NCBI RefSeq assembly: GCF_902804485.1
Contig: NZ_CADCST010000067.1
Span: forward strand, 79,781 to 143,780
DNA length: 64,000 nucleotides
Source of the DNA: Flavobacterium collinsii
GTDB lineage: Bacteria > Bacteroidota > Bacteroidia > Flavobacteriales > Flavobacteriaceae
Direction: 5' to 3'
The notes beneath the pieces are model-generated. The model was not told where the DNA came from and made no database searches. It saw only the letters and a list, made by a program, of their open reading frames with translations. This document shows positions 1 through 8,906 of the stretch, one piece after another. The position numbers and the translations under genes are program-made. Each line of letters starts with the position of its first letter. Position 1 is the stretch's first letter.

Positions 1-877
1 CGCAATTTTTAAGAACATTTGGATCTACCATTCCACAACCTCCAATTTCCAGCCATCCTGTTCCTTTAGTGATACGGTAATCGGTTTCGGTTTTTAGACC
101 CCAATAAATATCAATTTCGGCACTTGGTTCTGTAAACGGAAAGTAGGACGGACGTAAACGAATCTTAGATTTTCCGAACATTTCTTTCGTAAAATAAAGC
201 AAGGTTTGTTTCAAATCAGCAAATGAAACATCTTTGTCAATGTACAAACCTTCTACCTGATGAAAAATACAGTGTGAACGTGACGAAATCGCTTCGTTAC
301 GAAATACACGTCCCGGAGAAATTGTGCGAATCGGCGGTTTATGATTTTCCATATAACGCACCTGAACAGATGATGTATGTGTACGCAACAGCACATCCGG
401 ATTCGTCTGAATGAAAAAAGTATCCTGCATATCACGTGCCGGATGATATTCCGGTAAGTTCAAAGCGGTAAAGTTATGCCAGTCGTCTTCGATTTCCGGA
501 CCTTCAGAAACATTGAAACCAATGTTCGCAAAAATATCAATAATCTGATTTTTAACGATTGAAATCGGGTGACGTGAACCAATAATTACCGGTTCAGCCG
601 CACGTGTTAAATCGCCAAAAACTCCTTTTACCTCTTGTTTGCTTTCCAACTCTTCCTGAATAACTCTTACTTTTTCTTCGGCAACCGATTTCAAAGTATT
701 TATTACCTGTCCAAAATCTTTTTTCTGGTCGTTTGGAATGTTTTTGAACTCTGTAAAAAGCTCTTTCAACAAACCTTTACTTCCTAAATACTTAATACGG
801 AATTGCTCTAAAGATTCTTTATTTTTATCATTAAAGGCCTTAGCTTCCTCTATATGTTCTTTTATCTTGTCTATCAT
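1..877 (-). CDS. pheS: Phenylalanyl-tRNA synthetase alpha subunit, 3' end missing
   Basis: This gene runs off the left edge, so about 292 N-terminal residues are visible. The product charges tRNA-Phe with phenylalanine in the cytoplasm as a heterotetramer with PheT. The first ~90 residues form the helical tRNA-binding arm (start MIDKIKEHIEEAKAF). After it come class II synthetase signatures: GSRHPISIVKNQIIDIF, the motif 2 region with HTSSVQVRYM and RVFRNEAISSRSHCIFHQ, then RLRPSYFPFTEPSAEID and GWLEIGGCGMVDPNVL. The start at 877 sits 19 bases after a TAnnTTTG promoter box. pheT is not visible here. The identification is firm; only the C-terminus is unseen. Confidence 0.95.
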   Translation of the reverse strand, partial: MIDKIKEHIEEAKAFNDKNKESLEQFRIKYLGSKGLLKELFTEFKNIPNDQKKDFGQVINTLKSVAEEKVRVIQEELESKQEVKGVFGDLTRAAEPVIIGSRHPISIVKNQIIDIFANIGFNVSEGPEIEDDWHNFTALNLPEYHPARDMQDTFFIQTNPDVLLRTHTSSVQVRYMENHKPPIRTISPGRVFRNEAISSRSHCIFHQVEGLYIDKDVSFADLKQTLLYFTKEMFGKSKIRLRPSYFPFTEPSAEIDIYWGLKTETDYRITKGTGWLEIGGCGMVDPNVLKNC

Positions 878-896
878 CGGTCTTGCTTTGAAGGTG

Positions 897-904
897 CAAA
901 TTTA
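897..904 (-). promoter_or_regulatory. Putative -7 promoter box for pheS
   Basis: Reads TAAATTTG on the minus strand, matching the Bacteroidetes sigma-A -7 consensus TAnnTTTG. The predicted transcription start falls a few bases later, leaving a leader of roughly 14 bases before pheS. Confidence 0.6.
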
Positions 905-926
905 CGTAATTTTAGTTGAAAGTATA

Positions 927-979
927 CAGTCTCAGTCTCAGTTTTCAGTCTCAATTGAACTGAAAACTGAGACTGGGAC
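927..979. repeat. CAGTCTCAG-type inverted repeat between genes
   Basis: Two arms, each a variant of CAGTCTCAGTTTTCAGT and its complement, face each other around a short AATTG centre and could form a hairpin of about 17 bp. The same word family (ACTGAGACTGAAA) recurs as a tandem array at 12235-12360. It lies just beyond the 3' end of the 118-residue gene and before the pheS promoter. No function is known to me. Confidence 0.6.
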
Positions 980-985
980 TAAAAA

Positions 986-1342
986 CTACTCTATCAGTTC
1001 TCTTTCTAAAAAATAATTCACAATGGCTTCTTTCATCAAAACCGATTGTTCTCCCGCTTTCAACGACGGTAATTCTTCTTTTACTTTATAATGTGGCCAT
1101 CCGTCGGCATCAAAAAAGTCAAATTCATAAAACCCGTATGGTTCTAATAATCGACAAATGGCGATGTGCATCAGGTTTAATTTTTCATCTTTTTTGAATT
1201 CACGATGTACTTTCCCGAGTTCCTGAACTCCAATTAAATAAATTATGGCATCTAAATCTAAGTCTTCGCCTTGCGAAAATTGATTAGACAGTATATCGAC
1301 GAGCTTTTCCCATCGCTCTTTTAGTTGTGTATCTCTGGACAT
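986..1342 (-). CDS. Conserved hypothetical protein, 118 aa
   Basis: A small soluble acidic protein with no signal peptide and no membrane segment. The N-terminal half looks helical (LKERWEKLVDILSNQF), followed by a region with LDLDAIIYLIGVQELGK. I recall similar short proteins as hypotheticals in other flavobacteria, often close to housekeeping genes, but I cannot assign a function. The ATG at 1342 is the first in the frame, and a TAnnTTTG box lies about 100 bases upstream, so a leader of about 90 bases is implied. It points the same way as pheS but has its own promoter. Confidence 0.8.
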   Translation of the reverse strand: MSRDTQLKERWEKLVDILSNQFSQGEDLDLDAIIYLIGVQELGKVHREFKKDEKLNLMHIAICRLLEPYGFYEFDFFDADGWPHYKVKEELPSLKAGEQSVLMKEAIVNYFLERELIE

Positions 1343-1439
1343 TGTATGATTTTAGATTGTTGATTTTAGATCTTAGATTGTTGAAAAATTCAATTCTGAA
1401 GGGGACAGAATTACAATCCTAACTCTAAATTTTGAGTTG

Positions 1440-1447
1440 CAAAGATA
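1440..1447 (-). promoter_or_regulatory. Putative -7 box for the 118-aa gene
   Basis: Reads TATCTTTG on the minus strand. The distance to the start at 1342 is longer than usual (about 97 bases), which lowers confidence. Confidence 0.45.
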
Positions 1448-1552
1448 CACAGTTCAATACATTGCACCTAAAAAAATTAAACACACAGAAAAAGAGAGCT
1501 CCAAAAAACGGCTGAAGCTTTGCCACTCTGAACCTCCGAACCTAAAAAAGTA

Positions 1553-1560
1553 TATCTTTG
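1553..1560 (+). promoter_or_regulatory. Putative -7 box for cvpA
   Basis: TATCTTTG followed by CGC, 23 bases before the cvpA ATG. It matches TAnnTTTG with typical spacing. Confidence 0.65.
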
Positions 1561-1583
1561 CGCTTTTTTAAACACACCAAAAT

Positions 1584-2123
1584 ATGAGTTTTTTTGATAT
1601 AATTGTGGCCGCTCTTTTAGCTTTTAGTTTATATAAAGGAATTAAAAACGGGCTTTTTGTTGAAGTTGCTTCTTTCATTTCTTTATTGTTGGGAATTTAT
1701 ATCGCCATTAAATTCTCTTCTTTTATGAAAGAACTTATCATGAAACACGTTTCATGGAATCCGAATACGATACAAATTACTGCTTTCATTCTGACTTTTA
1801 TTTTAGTCGTTATAGGTGTTTATTTCTTAGCTAAGATTCTTACCGGAATTGCCGATTTTGCTTTTCTGGGATGGGCCAATAAACTGGGCGGAGGCTTTTT
1901 CAGAATTTTAAAAACCATTCTGATCATGAGTATTTTTATTGCTCTTTTTGAGAAAATCAATTTCAATAATACTTTTGCTAAAAAAGAAACATTAGATCAT
2001 TCCATTTTTTACAATCCGGTTAAAAAAGTAGCAGCTTTCGTTTATCCTTCTGTCGAAAAATGGTACGAGGAATTCAAAGATATTCATGCCGAAACGGCTA
2101 AAGAAACTTCTAAAGAAGAGTAA
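1584..2123 (+). CDS. CvpA family membrane protein
   Basis: The 179-residue protein has four hydrophobic segments (about residues 3-20, 25-45, 63-86 and 103-125) and a charged C-terminal tail rich in Lys and Glu. The opening SFFDIIVAALLAFSLYKGI and the early GLFVEVASFISLLLGIYIA are characteristic of CvpA proteins. The family is named for its need in colicin V production in E. coli and is linked to envelope stress. Its biochemical role is not settled. The gene stands alone with its own promoter. Confidence 0.88.
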   Translation: MSFFDIIVAALLAFSLYKGIKNGLFVEVASFISLLLGIYIAIKFSSFMKELIMKHVSWNPNTIQITAFILTFILVVIGVYFLAKILTGIADFAFLGWANKLGGGFFRILKTILIMSIFIALFEKINFNNTFAKKETLDHSIFYNPVKKVAAFVYPSVEKWYEEFKDIHAETAKETSKEE

Positions 2124-2258
2124 TATCCCTATAATTATATCTTACTGATTTAAAAAATAGTAATCTTTACGAAACACCACGACCTCAGATAATTGAACAA
2201 AATAAATTATCTTGCCTGATATTTCCAACAACCGATTTAATTTATAATCAAAACCTGT

Positions 2259-3386
2259 ATGTTGTATTTAACCGGCATTATAATCACCTTTTTTCTGGTT
2301 GTTGTACTGGCAAGCAAAAGGAACAAAACCGAGGCCGACAAGATTCTGGCACTCTGGCTGTTTTTTACCGGCTTTCATTTATTCCTGTTCTATCTTCATT
2401 ACAAAAATGATTATAGCGACTTCCCTTTTTTACTGGGATTAGAGCTTCCGATGCCTTTAGTTCAGGGACCTTTTTTATTTTTATATACTTCGGCTTTAAC
2501 GAACCAAAATCGCTATAAAAAGTTTAATCTTTTACATTTTATTCCTTTTCTAGCTGCCATTCTGGTATTGACACCTTTTTATAATTTGTCTTTCGACGAA
2601 AAAGTAACTGTTTTCAAAAATGAAGGAAAGGGATACGAGACCCTGATCACTGTTTTGTATGCCGCAGTACTCCTTTCCGGAATTGTTTATGCTTTACTTT
2701 CCTTGCAGAAACTCGTAAAACACCGCAAGAACATCAACAATCAATTTTCGTTTACCGAAAAAATCAACCTGACCTGGCTGCGCTATTTAATTATCGGATC
2801 CAGCATCATCTGGATCGTGGTCATTTTCTCTGACGATCAGTATATTTTTTCGGTTGTCGTTTTTTATTTGATTTTTATTGGGTATTTCGGTGTCAAACAA
2901 GTTGGGATTTTTACAAACCAACACTTTTCCGAAAACAACCTAACTACGACTTCAGTAGCAGAAAAAACCACTGTTGCCCATCAATCTGAAAAAATTAAAT
3001 ACGAAAAATCAGGCCTTACCACTACAGAACTTCAAACCATTCATCAGAAGCTGACTCAGATTATGCACGATGAAAAACTCTACAAAAATGCCGATTTAAC
3101 TTTAACCGAGCTGGCCCAGAGGACAAGCGTTCATCCAAATACACTTTCGCAGGTCATCAATTCGGTCGAACAGAAAAATTTTTACGATTACGTCAACTCC
3201 CAACGTGTTGAGGAATTTAAAAAAGCAATCCGTTTGCCTGAAAATCAAAAATTTACCTTCCTGTCTGTCGCATTAGAATGTGGCTTTAATTCGAAAACGG
3301 CTTTCAACCGAAATTTCAAAAAAGAAACCGGACTTTCTCCTTCTGAATATTTAAAAAAACTTTCATTTGAAACCTGTCGGGTTTGA
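2259..3386 (+). CDS. Membrane-anchored AraC family regulator
   Basis: A 375-residue protein of two halves. Residues 1 to about 215 hold roughly seven hydrophobic segments. Residues about 255-370 form an AraC-type double helix-turn-helix (LTELAQRTSVHPNTLSQVIN, then VALECGFNSKTAFNRNFKKE and GLSPSEYLK). This layout is common in flavobacteria, where the membrane half is thought to sense a signal and the C-terminal half binds DNA. The target is unknown; the alpha/beta hydrolase 326 bases downstream is a candidate. The last residues FETCRV are encoded by one half of a GACAGGTTT repeat that recurs at 5402, so the C-terminus may have been extended by repeat sequence. Confidence 0.88.
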   Translation: MLYLTGIIITFFLVVVLASKRNKTEADKILALWLFFTGFHLFLFYLHYKNDYSDFPFLLGLELPMPLVQGPFLFLYTSALTNQNRYKKFNLLHFIPFLAAILVLTPFYNLSFDEKVTVFKNEGKGYETLITVLYAAVLLSGIVYALLSLQKLVKHRKNINNQFSFTEKINLTWLRYLIIGSSIIWIVVIFSDDQYIFSVVVFYLIFIGYFGVKQVGIFTNQHFSENNLTTTSVAEKTTVAHQSEKIKYEKSGLTTTELQTIHQKLTQIMHDEKLYKNADLTLTELAQRTSVHPNTLSQVINSVEQKNFYDYVNSQRVEEFKKAIRLPENQKFTFLSVALECGFNSKTAFNRNFKKETGLSPSEYLKKLSFETCRV

Positions 3387-3414
3387 ATTTATAATTCAAA
3401 AATCAATTCTCCTA

Positions 3415-3545
3415 AACACATAGAAACATAGTTTTTGTAAACTCAGAAAAGGCATTTCATTTGTTTCAAACAAACATAGCTATGTGCAAAAACTTGTTTT
3501 TTGATCTCCTTTATTTTAAGATAAAAATCTATGTCCCTATGTGTT
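3415..3545. repeat. MITE-like intergenic inverted repeat, about 131 bp
   Basis: Arms of about 23 bases face each other: the left reads AACACATAGAAACATAG plus TTTTT, the right is its near-complement (CTATGTCCCTATGTGTT). A smaller palindrome, ACATAGCTATGT, sits near the middle. It fills most of the 326-base gap between the AraC gene and the hydrolase; the rest shows only a weak CATCTTTG box at 3681. No coding potential is seen. It has the look of a miniature inverted-repeat element. Confidence 0.6.
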
Positions 3546-3712
3546 AAAAAATGAGCTCATTCCTTAATCCCTGAAATAACTTCAATTTTAAACCTAATAG
3601 TTTTTAAAAACCTGTCAGATTTTTAAGTTATAAACTGGAACCACCTTACAAGTTGGGGCGACCAGCATAGTACCACAGTACATCTTTGCAGAAATTTAAA
3701 CCAATTTATGCA

Positions 3713-4705
3713 ATGAAAACCAAAGTACTTTACTCAGCCGTAATCGCTGTTTCAATTTTCTTTTTTATTGGATGCGAAAATGAAAATGACATTCAGGGCC
3801 TTGGAAATTTAGTTCCCAAAACTGTCGATCAGGATGCCTCTATCCCTTCTATTTTTATAAACGGAACGCAGCTGCACGCTGAAACTTTCGGAAATCCCAA
3901 CAACCCAATGCTCGTTTTCCTCCATGGCGGGCCCGGCTCAGACTATAGAAGCGCCTTGGATGTAAAACAACTCGCCAATGAAGGCTATTATGTGATCTTC
4001 TACGATCAAAGAGGCTCCGGATTATCCAAAAGACATGACAAAAACACGTACTCAATTCAACTCGTACTCGATGATCTTACCGAAGTCATAAAATATTACC
4101 GAAAAACCAATGCTCAAAAAATATTTCTCTTTGGGCATTCCTGGGGCGCCATGCTCGCCGCAGCTTATGTAAACAAATATCCCACTACTATTAGTGGTGT
4201 TATTCTGGCAGAACCGGGAGGTTTAAACAAAAAACTATTAGACGATTATGGCGAAATAAGCCGGAAAATAAAATTATTCTCCGAAGCCACCAGTAACTTA
4301 CTGTATGTCGATCAGTTTTTGACCGGAAAAGAAAACCAACATGAAATTCTCGACTACAAATTCGGCATTTCTACGAGTTTCTCTTATGCAAAAGGCAACA
4401 AAGAAGGTATTCCGGGACCATCACCATTTTGGAGGATCGGAACAACGGTCTTAGAAAGCTTTACCGATATCGCCGAAAATGATGGCTTTGACTTTACGTC
4501 AAACCTAAGTCAGTATAAAACCAAAGTTCTCTTTTTGTACGGTGAGTTCAATCAATCGTACGGTTTGTCTTTTGCTCAAAAAGAAGCAGCTTTTTTTCCG
4601 AATGCTGCCATAGTCGAAGTAAAAGAAGCCGGACATGAGATGATTTACTTCAATTGGAAAAATGTACATCTCTTAGTGTTGAACTATTTAAATGCTCTAA
4701 AATAA
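3713..4705 (+). CDS. Alpha/beta hydrolase lipoprotein, proline iminopeptidase-like
   Basis: The chosen start (MKTKVLYSAVIAVSIFF) gives a lipoprotein signal with lipobox FFIGC, so the protein is probably lipid-anchored outside the inner membrane; an upstream in-frame ATG at 3686 would spoil this signal. The hydrolase fold is clear: oxyanion loop HGGPGSD, YDQRGSG, the nucleophile elbow GHSWGAML (Ser), and a late GHEMIYF carrying the catalytic His. HGGPG and DQRGSG are typical of the proline iminopeptidase-like S33 group, but substrate cannot be read from sequence. It is followed after 7 bases by a secreted protein, likely in one operon. Confidence 0.85.
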   Translation: MKTKVLYSAVIAVSIFFFIGCENENDIQGLGNLVPKTVDQDASIPSIFINGTQLHAETFGNPNNPMLVFLHGGPGSDYRSALDVKQLANEGYYVIFYDQRGSGLSKRHDKNTYSIQLVLDDLTEVIKYYRKTNAQKIFLFGHSWGAMLAAAYVNKYPTTISGVILAEPGGLNKKLLDDYGEISRKIKLFSEATSNLLYVDQFLTGKENQHEILDYKFGISTSFSYAKGNKEGIPGPSPFWRIGTTVLESFTDIAENDGFDFTSNLSQYKTKVLFLYGEFNQSYGLSFAQKEAAFFPNAAIVEVKEAGHEMIYFNWKNVHLLVLNYLNALK

Positions 4706-4712
4706 CCAGACG

Positions 4713-5384
4713 ATGAAAACAATACTAGTAATAATCACCTTTATTCTTTCTCTTTTCTTAACCAAAACCTATTCACAAACTATAAACTGGGAAAATCTTA
4801 AAGAGAATCAAAAACACATTCTAAATATAAATGCCGGCTGGGAATATAGTTTTGTTTACGGACTTGCTTACGGTTACCATCTCAAAACCAAACTGCCAAT
4901 TGTAATCGAAGCATCTTTTTCCTTACCATCAGGTGAAACAATACCGGATGATTTTAAAAGTAAAATTGGCGGACAACTGAATCTCTACCAACTGAATCAT
5001 TTCCGTTTTAATGCAGCCATTCACGGAATTTATCGCCGATACGAAAATCCGTTAGTCACCTTACAAAACTTTGGCGCCGATGCAACTGCGATTATTGGAT
5101 ATTATAAACCAAAATGGTTTGCCGCCGGAGAATTTGGTTTTGACAAAGCGATTGTTACTCATTTTAAAAATTCGGCAGTTTATAAAGAAGTCTACCCCGA
5201 CGTAAAAAATGGTTGGTATGAACCGTCAACCGGAGGCAATTTCAACTATGGCATACAAGCCGGATATTCCTTTCGCCGAAGTGACCTTACTTTACGACTG
5301 GGAAAAGTAATTACCCAGGATTTTAAAACAGAACCTCTGATTCCACTATACTTTCAACTGGGTTATAATTTAAAATTAGAATGA
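4713..5384 (+). CDS. Secreted, probably outer-membrane beta-barrel protein
   Basis: A 223-residue protein with a signal peptide (MKTILVIITFILSLFLTKTYS, cut before QTINWENL). The mature part alternates polar and aromatic residues (WEYSFVYGLAYGYHL, FRFNAAIHGIYRRY, NFNYGIQAGYSFRR) and ends in YFQLGYNLKLE, a terminal strand like that of small barrels. No family was recognised with certainty. It starts 7 bases after the hydrolase gene, which suggests co-expression and perhaps a shared envelope role. Confidence 0.75.
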   Translation: MKTILVIITFILSLFLTKTYSQTINWENLKENQKHILNINAGWEYSFVYGLAYGYHLKTKLPIVIEASFSLPSGETIPDDFKSKIGGQLNLYQLNHFRFNAAIHGIYRRYENPLVTLQNFGADATAIIGYYKPKWFAAGEFGFDKAIVTHFKNSAVYKEVYPDVKNGWYEPSTGGNFNYGIQAGYSFRRSDLTLRLGKVITQDFKTEPLIPLYFQLGYNLKLE

Positions 5385-5401
5385 TTTAGTTAATTACACT
5401 A

Positions 5402-5432
5402 AACCCGACAGGTTTCAAAAACCTGTCGGGTT
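5402..5432. terminator. GACAGGTTT hairpin after the hydrolase operon
   Basis: A perfect 13-bp stem (AACCCGACAGGTT with its complement) and a 5-base loop, followed by a T-rich stretch. The same half-site occurs at 3369-3384 (end of the AraC gene) and in a mutated form near 3610, so this is a dispersed repeat that may also act as a terminator. Confidence 0.65.
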
Positions 5433-5548
5433 CTATTTTCCCTCTCTTTTTAGAGAAAATCACAATCTATTTTAACATTTTAAAAGCCATTTTAAAATTC
5501 CGTATTCAACTATCCAAGATCAACATTCCAGAATCCAAAACTTTGCGC

Positions 5549-5556
5549 TATCTTTG
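5549..5556 (+). promoter_or_regulatory. Putative -7 box for lepA
   Basis: TATCTTTG followed by CGG. It implies a leader of about 85 bases before the lepA ATG at 5647. Confidence 0.6.
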
Positions 5557-5646
5557 CGGCTTAATAACATGCTCTAAGGCAATTGCTACAGTGCAAATTT
5601 ATACCCGGAAATTACTTAAACTCGTTTAGAGAATTGACATATTAAA

Positions 5647-7443
5647 ATGAAGAAGATACGTAACTTTTGCATTATTGCACACATTGACCACGGTAAAAGT
5701 ACACTGGCAGACCGCTTATTGGGCGCTACACAAACCGTTACAGCTCGTGAAGAAAAAGCACAATTGCTTGACAACATGGACCTGGAACGTGAGCGTGGAA
5801 TTACCATTAAGAGTCACGCCATTCAAATGGAATACACTTACAAAGGCGAGGAATATATATTAAATTTAATTGACACTCCCGGTCACGTTGACTTTTCATA
5901 CGAAGTTTCACGATCTATTGCGGCCTGCGAAGGTGCTCTTTTGATCGTTGATGCGGCTCAAAGTATTCAGGCACAAACTATTTCTAATTTATATCTGGCT
6001 TTAGAGAATGATCTTGAGATTATTCCGGTTTTGAATAAAGTAGATTTACCTAGTGCCAATCCTGAAGAAGTAAGCGATGATATTATCGATTTATTAGGAT
6101 GTAAATTAGAAGATATTATTCATGCTTCGGGAAAAACCGGTTTTGGTGTAGAGAATATCTTAGCAGCTATTATTGAAAAAATCCCGGCTCCAAAAGGAAA
6201 TGTTGATGAACCATTGCAGGCATTGATCTTTGATTCACATTACAACCCGTTTCGTGGAATCGAGGTTATCTTCAGAGTAATGAATGGAGAAATCAAAAAA
6301 GGACAGAAAATTAAATTCATGGCTACCGGCAATGAATATTTTGCCGATGAAGTGGGAACTTTAAAATTAAATCAGGTTCCAAAAAATGTAATTTCTACCG
6401 GTGATGTTGGTTATTTAATTTCAGGAATTAAAGAAGCCAAAGAGGTAAAAGTAGGAGATACTCTTACAGATGCCAAAACACCAACAACCAATATGATTAC
6501 AGGTTTCGAGGATGTAAAACCAATGGTTTTCGCCGGAATTTATCCTGTTGATACCGAAGATTATGAAGATTTGCGTTCTTCTATGGAGAAATTGCAATTA
6601 AATGATGCTTCGTTAGTCTTTACTCCAGAAAGCTCTGCCGCTTTAGGATTTGGTTTCCGTTGCGGATTCTTAGGAATGCTTCACATGGAAATTATCCAGG
6701 AACGTTTAGAGCGTGAGTTCGACATGACGGTTATTACTACTGTACCTAACGTTTCGTATTTGGCGTATACCAAAAAAGATCCCGAAACTGCATTTGTTGT
6801 AAACAATCCTTCAGACTTGCCTGAACCTTCTCGTTTAGACCGTGTTGAAGAACCTTTTATAAAAGCAACCATCATTACAAAAGCCGATTTCGTTGGAAAC
6901 GTAATGAGTTTGTGTATCGAAAAACGTGGTCAGATTACCAATCAAACGTATTTGACAACAGAACGTGTTGAGCTGAATTTTGACATGCCATTGGCCGAAA
7001 TTGTATTCGATTTTTACGATCGTTTGAAAACAGTTTCTAAAGGTTACGCTTCTTTTGACTACTCTCCTATTGGAATGAGAACTTCAAAACTCGTAAAACT
7101 GGATGTTCTTTTGAACGCTCAGACGGTTGATGCACTTTCTGCTTTGATTCACGAAGACAACGCTTACAACATCGGTAAAAAAATGACCGAGAAATTACGC
7201 GAGCTGATTCCAAGACAACAATTCGACATTCCGATTCAGGCAGCGATTGGTGCTAAAATTATCGCTCGTGAAACCATTAAAGCACTTCGTAAAGACGTTA
7301 CCGCAAAATGTTATGGTGGAGATATCTCTCGTAAACGTAAACTTTTGGAGAAACAGAAAAAAGGTAAAAAACGTATGCGTCAGGTAGGAAACGTTGAGAT
7401 TCCACAAGAGGCGTTTATGGCTGTTTTGAAATTGAACGACTAG
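5647..7443 (+). CDS. lepA: Elongation factor 4 (LepA), ribosome back-translocation GTPase
   Basis: The 598-residue length is normal for EF4. GTP-binding motifs are intact: G1 AHIDHGKST (residues ~10-18), the switch I Thr in [10 protein letters not shown]3 DTPGHVDF, and G4 NKVDLP. Later domains show [20 protein letters not shown] and the EF4-specific C-terminal domain with [18 protein letters not shown] and [20 protein letters not shown]. The family acts on stalled or mistranslocated ribosomes. The gene is monocistronic, with its own promoter and a terminator after the stop. Confidence 0.98.
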   Translation: MKKIRNFCIIAHIDHGKSTLADRLLGATQTVTAREEKAQLLDNMDLERERGITIKSHAIQMEYTYKGEEYILNLIDTPGHVDFSYEVSRSIAACEGALLIVDAAQSIQAQTISNLYLALENDLEIIPVLNKVDLPSANPEEVSDDIIDLLGCKLEDIIHASGKTGFGVENILAAIIEKIPAPKGNVDEPLQALIFDSHYNPFRGIEVIFRVMNGEIKKGQKIKFMATGNEYFADEVGTLKLNQVPKNVISTGDVGYLISGIKEAKEVKVGDTLTDAKTPTTNMITGFEDVKPMVFAGIYPVDTEDYEDLRSSMEKLQLNDASLVFTPESSAALGFGFRCGFLGMLHMEIIQERLEREFDMTVITTVPNVSYLAYTKKDPETAFVVNNPSDLPEPSRLDRVEEPFIKATIITKADFVGNVMSLCIEKRGQITNQTYLTTERVELNFDMPLAEIVFDFYDRLKTVSKGYASFDYSPIGMRTSKLVKLDVLLNAQTVDALSALIHEDNAYNIGKKMTEKLRELIPRQQFDIPIQAAIGAKIIARETIKALRKDVTAKCYGGDISRKRKLLEKQKKGKKRMRQVGNVEIPQEAFMAVLKLND

Positions 7444-7490
7444 ATTTTTTTATTTTAGAAAAAAGAATAAAGAGGAAAGAATATAGATTA

Positions 7491-7520
7491 AACCCGATGA
7501 CTTATGTTGTCGGGTTTTTA
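7491..7520. terminator. Terminator between lepA and the convergent membrane gene
   Basis: Stem AACCCGA with TCGGGTT, then a T run. It lies between the stop of lepA and that of the minus-strand gene at 7524, and may serve both. Confidence 0.7.
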
Positions 7521-7523
7521 TTT

Positions 7524-8018
7524 TTATGCTGATGGCTGTGTAAAAGACCAGCCTGCCACGATTAAGTCGCGAACTACCTCATTTCTTTCTGCTCCATCTT
7601 CCAGAGTGTAAATATCATGACTTACCACAAAAGATTCTGTCATTTTTTTTGATCCATAAATTCCTCCAAAAATCATTGCAAAAATTCCTCCCACTACAAC
7701 AAACGGATTAAGCAGCATGAAGTTATAAACCAAAAGAAAAATTACCAGCACAATACTAATTCCTGTTATTAACTGTGACTTCGAAGTTGATTTTTCATGA
7801 ATTGCTTTACAAGAAGAGCATCTTGGAATTCCAATTAAAATTTTAGAATATTTAACCGATCGGTATACGACAATATTAGTCCTGTCCGCTTCTACAAAAA
7901 GGGGTACAAAATAGCAGTCATTCATACTTTTCATATAATCTTGCTCGCAATAAGTACACTTGGTTTCATTAGGTTCGAATCTTTTTTCATATTCGTTAAA
8001 GAAGTAATTTTCTATCAT
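7524..8018 (-). CDS. Hypothetical membrane protein with zinc-finger-like Cys pairs
   Basis: A 164-residue protein. Two CxxC pairs (CTYCEQDY near residue 21 and CSSCKAIH near residue 92) suggest a small metal-binding site. Two adjacent hydrophobic segments follow (about residues 104-120 and 125-140). I do not recognise the family. It starts 10 bases after the 174-residue membrane gene, so the two form an operon and probably work together. Confidence 0.7.
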   Translation of the reverse strand: MIENYFFNEYEKRFEPNETKCTYCEQDYMKSMNDCYFVPLFVEADRTNIVVYRSVKYSKILIGIPRCSSCKAIHEKSTSKSQLITGISIVLVIFLLVYNFMLLNPFVVVGGIFAMIFGGIYGSKKMTESFVVSHDIYTLEDGAERNEVVRDLIVAGWSFTQPSA

Positions 8019-8028
8019 ATATATAATT

Positions 8029-8553
8029 TTATTCTTGGTCTGACGGCATTAATAATGAAAGAAGGTATTTCATTAATAATCCTGGCCCAAAAGAAAACAG
8101 CAGAGGAATTAGAATTTCTATACTAAAATAAGAATTTCTGCCTTTAAGGTAGAAAGCACAGAAAATTGGCATAAGAAAAGCACCAATTCCATAACCTGTC
8201 ATTGCAGGAATTGGATTTTCAGGAGAGCTCCAGTAGCCGCACATACAGGCCGCAACAACCGAAACTAATATCATTAATCCATTGTTGCCTCCCAATATTC
8301 CAATTAAGGCTGAAATAATAATGACCGCCGCAAAAGATATTTTATCTCTTTCTTTGGCTTTCTCTGCTTCTTTAGCTTCAATAAACAAATCATCTTTGTG
8401 GCTTTTCAGTAGATTGTCTAATATTTTTTTTACTTGGTCTGGTTCGTAACCCTGATCAATTAAATTAAAAAATTCCAATTCTCTCTTAAAAGTTCCTGCT
8501 TTTAATTTATTCTTTAAATCTAAAGTCTGCTGGTAGGTAAATTCTTTTTCCAT
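8029..8553 (-). CDS. Hypothetical four-helix membrane protein
   Basis: The first ~75 of 174 residues are soluble, helical and highly charged (MEKEFTYQQTLDLKNKLKAG; KAEKAKERDK). The remainder contains about four hydrophobic segments, with a GILGGNNGLMILVSVVAA stretch. No named family was recognised. It is the first gene of a two-gene operon with the Cys-pair protein just downstream. Confidence 0.7.
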   Translation of the reverse strand: MEKEFTYQQTLDLKNKLKAGTFKRELEFFNLIDQGYEPDQVKKILDNLLKSHKDDLFIEAKEAEKAKERDKISFAAVIIISALIGILGGNNGLMILVSVVAACMCGYWSSPENPIPAMTGYGIGAFLMPIFCAFYLKGRNSYFSIEILIPLLFSFGPGLLMKYLLSLLMPSDQE

Positions 8554-8857
8554 TTTGTTTTTTTTAGGCCGGAATAAATGTAAAAAAATCTGAACAAATA
8601 AAAAGACTTTTATTCATTTGGCTCCAAACTTCTTTTCGAAATTACAAAACTGCCGTGCGCCTCTACAAGATTCAGCTTGTGGAAACACAAAATAAAAAAA
8701 TGGATTGTCTGCAAAACCGTTCTTAACACAATTTCGAAATAGAATTTCGACACAGATATCAAAAAATAAAATTAATTGACATTGCGGATAATTTTTAATC
8801 CATAAATCTGTCCTAATTTGGAACACATTTATTATTTCTTTAAACTCTGAACCTTTG
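8554..8857. other. Gap without a supported gene
   Basis: About 300 bases between the divergent membrane-protein operon and the WYL regulator promoter. A 102-codon minus-strand frame crosses it, but the composition is unlike a protein. No repeat or hairpin of note was seen. Confidence 0.5.
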
Positions 8858-8865
8858 TATCTTTG
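8858..8865 (+). promoter_or_regulatory. Putative -7 box for the WYL regulator
   Basis: TATCTTTG within a run of phased TTTG words (CCTTTGTATCTTTGAACCTTTG). The ATG at 8907 follows 41 bases later. Confidence 0.55.
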
Positions 8866-8906
8866 AACCTTTGCAACTTTACAAAAAACCTCTGAACCTA
8901 GAAAAA

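Noticed and set aside
738..1016. Plus-strand frame of 92 codons near the left edge
   Set aside because: It overlaps pheS on the other strand and the CAGTCTCAG repeat; the Ser/Gln-rich end comes from the repeat.
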